DNA of 64,000 nt. Origin: Cystobasidium ongulense (taxonomy: Eukaryota; Basidiomycota; Cystobasidiomycetes; Cystobasidiales; Cystobasidiaceae). Location: positions 1,223,704-1,287,703 of the forward strand of contig BQUP01000003.1 of NCBI GenBank assembly GCA_022835595.1. The letters run 5' to 3'. A program made the position numbers and the translations under genes. Under the pieces are notes generated by a model that saw nothing but the letters and a program-made list of their open reading frames with translations, was not told the DNA's origin and made no database searches. Below, in pieces: positions 58,891 through 64,000 of the stretch (its first letter is position 1; each line of letters opens with the position of its first letter).

Positions 58891-59243
58891 GAGAAAGCTG
58901 CAAGCGCAATGACGTGCTACGAGATGGACTTTCCGATAAGCTTGCGCCTTTCACCTAAACTTGCTGATTTTCATAATGCCAGAAGTAAACTTCACGCCAG
59001 CGTCATTTGCGACTGTCTCGACGAAAGCCAGCAAGGGTCGCTTGCAGCTGACAGCTCCCAGCATGTTGTGTGTAGCAACAAGATTGCTTGGCCACTAGAG
59101 CACCCTGGCCCTTGTCGGCCCTTGTGGCACATATCCCACGAACCTACAGCATATCGTGAATGCTACCATCGACGCCGCTGCTAGCAGCACATTGCCTTTG
59201 GGCCCAGTCAATACGAGGTACTTGGTCATGCCTTGCCAGGTCC
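58891..59243 (-). pseudogene. Decayed third DapA-family copy
   Basis: The plus strand at 58891-58920 resembles the 3' flank of DapA copy 1 (42772-42801, sharing GAGCTGCAAG-like and GTGCTAC words). The stretch 58992-59060 resembles 43101-43170 (CACGCCAGC, then GCAAGGG-GCTTGnAGCTnACnG), and 59180-59243 resembles 43270-43340 (GCTnGCAGCACATTG, CCAGTCAA, ACGAGGTA). About 230 bases of C-terminal coding sequence are missing between the first two blocks, and no open frame joins them. It is closer to copy 1 than to copy 2. Presumably it is a dead duplicate. Confidence 0.65.
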
Positions 59244-60332
59244 AGAAAGTCTTGGGGACACTTCATTGCGGGCAACACTATCACGCCGAGTCGAGTTGAA
59301 TGCGATGAAGTTGTCCTCAACTTTTACAGGTCTACGCAGGGTACAACAAGGGTGTCACTGGGCCCAGATAAGATTGAGAGGGTGCTGCTAGGGCCTGGCT
59401 GGGTTGTAACTCCCAACTGTTTAAAGAGTAATGTCGGCAATTAATTCATTAGCAGATGAAGTCTACCTGTACATCAAACTTTCATGCAGCATCCTGACTG
59501 GTCAAGAAAATATCGCATAAAGATTGGGCAGGGCCGTTAATGTTAGACGAGACCGGATTACCGGCTGTATTATCATTTTATTTTCCTGAGGAGGAATAAG
59601 GACGAAGTTGAGCCGTTGCGCTTGTTGTGTATTTGGGAGTACCGGGGGGAGTATCAGTTTGCTGGCAGTATCGTACCTGAGCAGACAAAATCTTATGCGC
59701 AAAAGTAAGAGACCAGGATACAAGGAGGCTGATTTGACCATTAGATCTGAAATAAGAAGAGAAAAGAAATTGCTACGATACAGCCTTTCGTGGTAAGGTT
59801 TGACCTATGATGGGCCGTTTTGATTTTGATGTCTGGACACGGGCTTATAAATACCTGTAGAGTAAAAAGACAAATGATCTTAGCACAGACAATGTCGTCT
59901 TATTGCGGGTTTCATTAGTCTTGAAAATGAAAGTCATTGATCTTGCTTCACCATTCAGTTCTACACTAACTGTGGTCAACCCTAGACTTGTCTGATGGTT
60001 ACCGCAGCAGATTCTTCCCATCGTGGATGACCAAGCAGAAAGTAGTTGAGCTCGACGCTACTGGCATTTACTAGCGTCTAGGTTGACAGTGTAATGTGGG
60101 GGTACAGAAAGCCTGCCAGATTTTGTGAATTACCGCCTGAGAACGCGAGGTTCTCTCTTGTTTGCAACAGGTCTCTGCGTCATTCTTGGTAAACACTCAG
60201 TGCATCACATGAACGCTGCTCTTATGTTCGATACAGCAGGAAGTAAGAGTGCAATCTACGAATTATCTTGACTACCAGGTGCTGTATCTGTACCAAGGAA
60301 TATATATCTGAAAACTACATGTGTCTTCTGTC
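59244..60332. other. Gene-poor region, likely retroelement-scarred
   Basis: This stretch of over 1 kb is relatively AT-rich with no supported gene. Positions 60278-60325 (TGTATCTGTACCAAGGAATA-like) resemble part of the LTR seen at 61495-61520 on the opposite strand, suggesting an LTR tail fragment. Confidence 0.4.
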
Positions 60333-60546
60333 TGTTTGAAAAGGAGAACTGCATGGAACATTCGGGTGGTCCGTGGCGTTCGACGCCTGGCTAATTTTTG
60401 ATAGAGAGGTGAGGGAGCGATGTAGTAGTAGCTTGAGCATCCCATGTATGATCTGATGAAGGCTTCGGTGAAGGCTCCGTTTGCTTTTCAATAACAAACA
60501 TAAAGTATACTGACGCTGCATGAGTCTATAGGGTTCTACCTTTCAC
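60333..60546 (+). repeat. Solo LTR of a Ty1/copia element, plus orientation
   Basis: The segment starts TGTTTGAAAAGGAGAACTGC and continues through GGAACATTCGGGTGGTCCGT and GATAGAGAGGTGAGGG to a likely end TTCTACCTTTCA (TG...CA limits). The first about 110 bases are nearly identical to the reverse complement of 61530-61639, the LTR of the element at the right edge. After AGCTTGAGCATCC the two diverge. Confidence 0.7.
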
Positions 60547-61464
60547 CGGCCTGACTGACTGTGATGTTCAACAATATCTGGACAGTACGAAGTGAAACTT
60601 GGCAATCTGTTATCAGGAGGACCTTGCTATGGGAGTTGTTAAGTGTATACATAGGGTCGTTGTGGTCCAGCCCGATAGGACAGGATATCTGAATCATAAT
60701 GCAACTAGCAGTTTACTACTGTCAGTCCCTAGTCCCCAAACTGCACTTCAATCAGATCCCCCGTCAGATCTAGCAGAGCTCCCGCGAGGTATTCTTCGAT
60801 TGGAATGATAAGTACACATATGATATCTGCTTACTTACTGGCCAAAAAAAATACCTTTATACTTGGTAGTTCCTGGACTTCTCATGCCGAAGATTGTATG
60901 GCCTTTCTCAGGTTATACATCATGGCTGTAAACATTACGACAATATCTCGGTGGCCAAGCCCGTTTGTACTGTCGTCGAATCATGCTCAAGCCAAGTATG
61001 CGAACACCTCAGCGTCTTTCGTCCATCCGCGTTTCCAACACGGTTCCGTATCGCATTATTCAAAACCTTCAAGAAAGGCGCCACAGTAAATGTCTGTATA
61101 TTACACTTTGCACGCAGCATCTCCATCCAGATCGGCAGAGCCCCAGTGAGTGTTTTGTATTCAATAGTAAGGTCTGGTGTTCTCTTCACCGACATGCGGT
61201 TGAATAGAAGTACCAAGTGAGTTAGGCTTGTAATGTATACCGACATTAAGGTGAAGAGGACCATCGGTTCTGTCGGAGTGGCAAGGTACTATGGGTATGG
61301 AGACAGCACAACCTGCCAAAGGCCATTGTCATGCGAGACGACCTGCATGAAGCTGAGGAGAGGTCGATCTCACATTACTGCAAAGGTGTCTATTTCATGA
61401 AGCTAGGCACAGTGGCGACTTGCTTGTCTTTTTTTGTTTCCTACATTCGAAGCTATCGGTAAGA
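60547..61464. other. Inter-LTR region without supported gene
   Basis: No convincing gene is present. A minus-strand open frame at 60935-61264 contains hydrophobic and copia-integrase-like fragments (LFNRMSVKRTPDLTIEYKTL) but no full motif; it may be old retroelement debris. Confidence 0.35.
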
Positions 61465-61639
61465 ATGTATACATTGACAAATTAGAATATACTGATTCTA
61501 TATGTATTACTTGGTAGAGATACAACGTTGGATGCTCAAGCTACTACAACATCGCACCCTCACCTCTCTATCAAAAATCAACCAGGCGTCGAACGCCACG
61601 GACCACCCGAATGTTCCATGCAGTTCTCCCTTTCAAACA
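61465..61639 (-). repeat. 3' LTR of the copia element (inner boundary clear, outer approximate)
   Basis: Read on the minus strand it begins TGTTTGAAAGGGAGAACTGC at 61639, immediately after a purine-rich tract (GAGTGGGAG) that overlaps the polyprotein stop, as expected for a polypurine tract. The outer end is placed near 61465 by a TATACA ending and is uncertain. Confidence 0.6.
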
Positions 61640-61646
61640 CTCCCAC

Positions 61647-64000
61647 TCATGGTACATTCGGTTGCTCCACCCCTAATCCTGCTGTATGATATTGAAACTT
61701 ATCGCGAGGAAGTGCTTTCGTGAGAATGTCGGCGTGATTGAAGTTTGTATCGAGATAGGCGACAGATAGCTCTTTGGAAGTGATGAGGGAACGGATATAG
61801 TGAAAGCGGAAATGAATGTGTTTCGTAGAATCGTGAGATGTTTTGTTTTTCGCCAAAGTGATTGCAGCTTGATTGTCGACAGCCACTGGAGTTGGAATTG
61901 AGATGGAATCGCTCATACCTAATGTGACAAGTGATCTCCGCTCCCACACTAAGTCTCTAGCAACATCGTCAAGAGCCATGTACTCCGCTTCTGCTGTTGA
62001 GTGTGCTTGAACACTTTGCTTTTTGCTCTTCCATCCAATGATTCCACCGTTGTACTTGACTATCCATCCTGTAGTAGATTTATAGTCTCGCGCGTCTGCG
62101 TTCCAGTCTGCGTCCACGTACGCTTGAAGTCCATCTTCTGTTCCACCTAATCTTATTCCATGCGTTCTGGTTCCAGCAATGTACCGTAGTATCCCTTTGC
62201 AGATCTCGAAGTGTTTCTCGGTCCATCCAGCATTGAAAGATGACATCCGATTGACAGCGAAGGTGATATCAGGTCGAGACATGGTAGACAAATATTGCAG
62301 GGATCCAGTCAGCTCGCGGTAAGGTAAATTCCGCGCAGCTTGAATATCTTCCGGATTGGGAATTGTTAAAGTGGATGGAACAGATGGTGACATTGGAACA
62401 TCACGAGTTTTGCAGCTGAGTAGCGAGAAACGTTCCAGTACTCTGTTTGTATATTGCATTTGAGTTATCCAGATCTTCTTTTCCGAACGGTTGCGATGGA
62501 TTTCCATTCCTAGGAAATGTTTAAGATCACCTTGTCTTTTGCAGGGAAAACGAGAATCGAGAACATCAATGAAGGCGTTGATTGATTCTTCGGAGTGTCC
62601 AGCAATTGCCTGGTCGTCCACATGCACATACAGCATCAACTGAATGCTCCCACTGTCTCCTTTGAGCAGGTAGACGCAAGCGTCGTCCTCATTTGCGATC
62701 CAACCTTTGCTTCTCAACCATCTATCTAATTCCTCATTCCAACATCTGCCAGCTTGCTTTAAGCCGTAGAGAGCCTTCTTGAGTTTTGCAATCTTGCCAT
62801 GACCTAGTTCTACTTCAGGAGGTAGGCGCATGTAGATAGTTTCATCGAGAGGACCGTGAAGGAAGGCTGTTGTGATGTCAAGACCTTTCAGTTCAAGATT
62901 GAGTGAAGCTGTAATAGATAGAAGAAGTCGGAACGACTGTCGGTGTCCAACAGGAGAGAAGGTTTCGAAGTAGTCGATGCCATGTCGTTGTGTGAATCCT
63001 TTTGCGCAGAGACGGGTTTTAAGTTTGTGGTCGCTGCCTCCAGACGGATCTATCTTGGTTGCGAGTACGAGTCGAGAGTCTATGGGCTTGTATCCAGAAG
63101 GGAGATCATTTCTGTCTATCAATTCCCAAGTTCCAGCTTTCTGAATACTATCTAATTCTTTTTGAAGACTTTCTCTCCAACCTTCTGCATCTGGTCCTTT
63201 CAGTGCATCAGTCATGTTGCGAGGCGTTTCCAGGGAGGTTACCATCAGTCCCAGCTCATCGCTTGACTCATCAGACTCGTTCAGGAGCGGCTCGTCGTGG
63301 ATTGTCATCGCTGGTGGTGAAAGTGTTCGTTGACGGATGGCAGCGCGAGTTCTGTTAGCAACAGGTGAAGGAGGCCTGAGAAGTTCATTATCATCATTGT
63401 CCGATTCGCTTTCTTCGTTCATCTCATTGGGTGGATGTTGAACAATAAGGTCGAGAGGCAGGTCATCTGCTTTTGTTGAGTTTTGCTTGGAAGGTTCTCG
63501 ATGTTCCGCTTCTCTTTCTTTCTCCCACTGAACATCGAGGAATTCCAAGTCGGGAACAGGATCACCTTTTCCAGGTATGTTCGACTCAACAAACCGGACA
63601 TCGCGAGCTCTGAAGAATCTCCCACTGTCTCTGTCTACCACGAGACAGTTGCTGGTGCCTTCTTCAAATCCAAGAAACGTTGTGAGTTCAGCTCTTGCGT
63701 CGAGTTTGCCCAACTCTCGATGAGCAGGCGGGACCCAAGTGTATGCAGCGCATCCAAAAACACGTAAGTGATCCGTTCGAGGTTTTCTTTCGAGAAGTTC
63801 TTCATGAGGACTGATTTCTTTTCCATTTCTAGGAATTCGATTTCGCAAATAGACAGAATGCGCTGCAGCGTATCCCCAATATTCACCAGGAAGACCACTG
63901 TCGAGCAGGAGAGTGCGAGCGTCGTTGAGGATGATGCCAATTCGTCTTTCTGCGAGAGCATTCTGGGCTGAAGTGTAAGGTATGGTTGTTCTGAACTCTA
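61647..64000 (-). CDS. Copia-type polyprotein: integrase end, reverse transcriptase, RNase H
   Basis: The open frame runs from the window edge to TGA at 61647-61649. In order it shows the integrase C-terminal region (TIPYTSAQNALAERRIGIIL, LRVFGCAAYTWVP, FLGFEEGTSNCLVVDRDS), an acidic linker, reverse transcriptase (TWELIDRNDLPSGYKPIDS, LCAKGFTQRHGIDYFETFSP, LDITTAFLHGPLDETIYMRL, KKALYGLKQAGRCWNEEL, LMLYVHVDDQAIAGHSEE with the YVDD-type catalytic pair, here as HVDD) and RNase H (LQAYVDADWNADARDYKSTT, IGWKSKKQSVQAHSTAEAEY, HFIHFRFHYIR-like tail, NHADILTKALPRDKFQY). No internal stop or frameshift is seen. This is a transposon gene, not a host gene. Confidence 0.93.
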   Translation of the reverse strand, partial: EFRTTIPYTSAQNALAERRIGIILNDARTLLLDSGLPGEYWGYAAAHSVYLRNRIPRNGKEISPHEELLERKPRTDHLRVFGCAAYTWVPPAHRELGKLDARAELTTFLGFEEGTSNCLVVDRDSGRFFRARDVRFVESNIPGKGDPVPDLEFLDVQWEKEREAEHREPSKQNSTKADDLPLDLIVQHPPNEMNEESESDNDDNELLRPPSPVANRTRAAIRQRTLSPPAMTIHDEPLLNESDESSDELGLMVTSLETPRNMTDALKGPDAEGWRESLQKELDSIQKAGTWELIDRNDLPSGYKPIDSRLVLATKIDPSGGSDHKLKTRLCAKGFTQRHGIDYFETFSPVGHRQSFRLLLSITASLNLELKGLDITTAFLHGPLDETIYMRLPPEVELGHGKIAKLKKALYGLKQAGRCWNEELDRWLRSKGWIANEDDACVYLLKGDSGSIQLMLYVHVDDQAIAGHSEESINAFIDVLDSRFPCKRQGDLKHFLGMEIHRNRSEKKIWITQMQYTNRVLERFSLLSCKTRDVPMSPSVPSTLTIPNPEDIQAARNLPYRELTGSLQYLSTMSRPDITFAVNRMSSFNAGWTEKHFEICKGILRYIAGTRTHGIRLGGTEDGLQAYVDADWNADARDYKSTTGWIVKYNGGIIGWKSKKQSVQAHSTAEAEYMALDDVARDLVWERRSLVTLGMSDSISIPTPVAVDNQAAITLAKNKTSHDSTKHIHFRFHYIRSLITSKELSVAYLDTNFNHADILTKALPRDKFQYHTAGLGVEQPNVP

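Larger units (their letters stand above)
61465..64000 (-). mobile_element. Ty1/copia LTR retrotransposon, 5' part outside window
   Basis: This is a retroelement on the minus strand with its 3' LTR, polypurine tract and the reverse transcriptase/RNase H part of the polyprotein in the window. The integrase core, protease, gag and the 5' LTR lie beyond 64000. The reading frame is intact throughout the visible part, which suggests a recent insertion. Confidence 0.9.

Noticed and set aside
60935-61264. Minus-strand open frame considered as a copia integrase fragment
   Set aside because: Only a short stretch resembles the family and the key HLRVFGC-like block is not convincing; left as possible debris.

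Overview
The window is nuclear DNA of a fungus, most probably a basidiomycete. Nearly every gene is split by short GT-AG introns (about 40-130 bases, many with CTAAC/CTGAC-like branch sites and CAG acceptors). Genes are densely packed on both strands, base composition is balanced, and the gene set is fungal: FKS-type glucan synthase, Sec14-like lipid transfer proteins, a Zn2Cys6 regulator and a Ty1/copia element. I could not fix the species; Ustilaginomycotina-like gene density and intron style is only an impression. All calls come from reading the translations by eye; no database was searched.

Positions 1-30 kb hold housekeeping genes: the 3' part of V-ATPase subunit B (VMA2), DNA polymerase alpha subunit B (POL12), a large SH3 plus Ras-association scaffold protein (minus strand), a Sec14-like protein, a small unknown protein, a large unknown protein, the DEAD-box helicase DBP7, ketopantoate hydroxymethyltransferase (ECM31/panB, minus), a WSS1-type DNA-protein-crosslink protease, a 2-oxoglutarate/Fe(II) oxygenase and a mitochondrial dicarboxylate carrier. 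Between ECM31 and WSS1 lies a striking 600-base AT-rich array of a 75-base repeat built around an XbaI-containing palindrome.

Positions 30-42 kb hold FKS1 (minus), a second Sec14-like protein and an F-box/JmjC protein.

Positions 42.8-59.3 kb look like a catabolic gene cluster: two DapA/dihydrodipicolinate-synthase-family aldolases or lyases, a DUF3830-like small protein of bacterial type, two TauD/TfdA-family 2-oxoglutarate dioxygenases (one JLP1-like, one TfdA-like), a dihydropyrimidinase/hydantoinase-type cyclic amidohydrolase, a Zn2Cys6 transcription factor and a Dal5-family MFS permease. A decayed third DapA copy sits beyond the permease. Several promoters in this block share a GGAAAATGCCGACC-like element that forms CGG-N6-CCG, a plausible operator for the embedded Zn2Cys6 factor. 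The reading is import of an anionic or amide compound, oxidative trimming by the dioxygenases, ring opening by the hydantoinase-like enzyme and C-C cleavage by the DapA-type lyases; the substrate is unknown.

Positions 59.3-64 kb are gene-poor and hold LTR fragments and a Ty1/copia retroelement (minus strand) whose gag, protease and most of integrase lie beyond the window.
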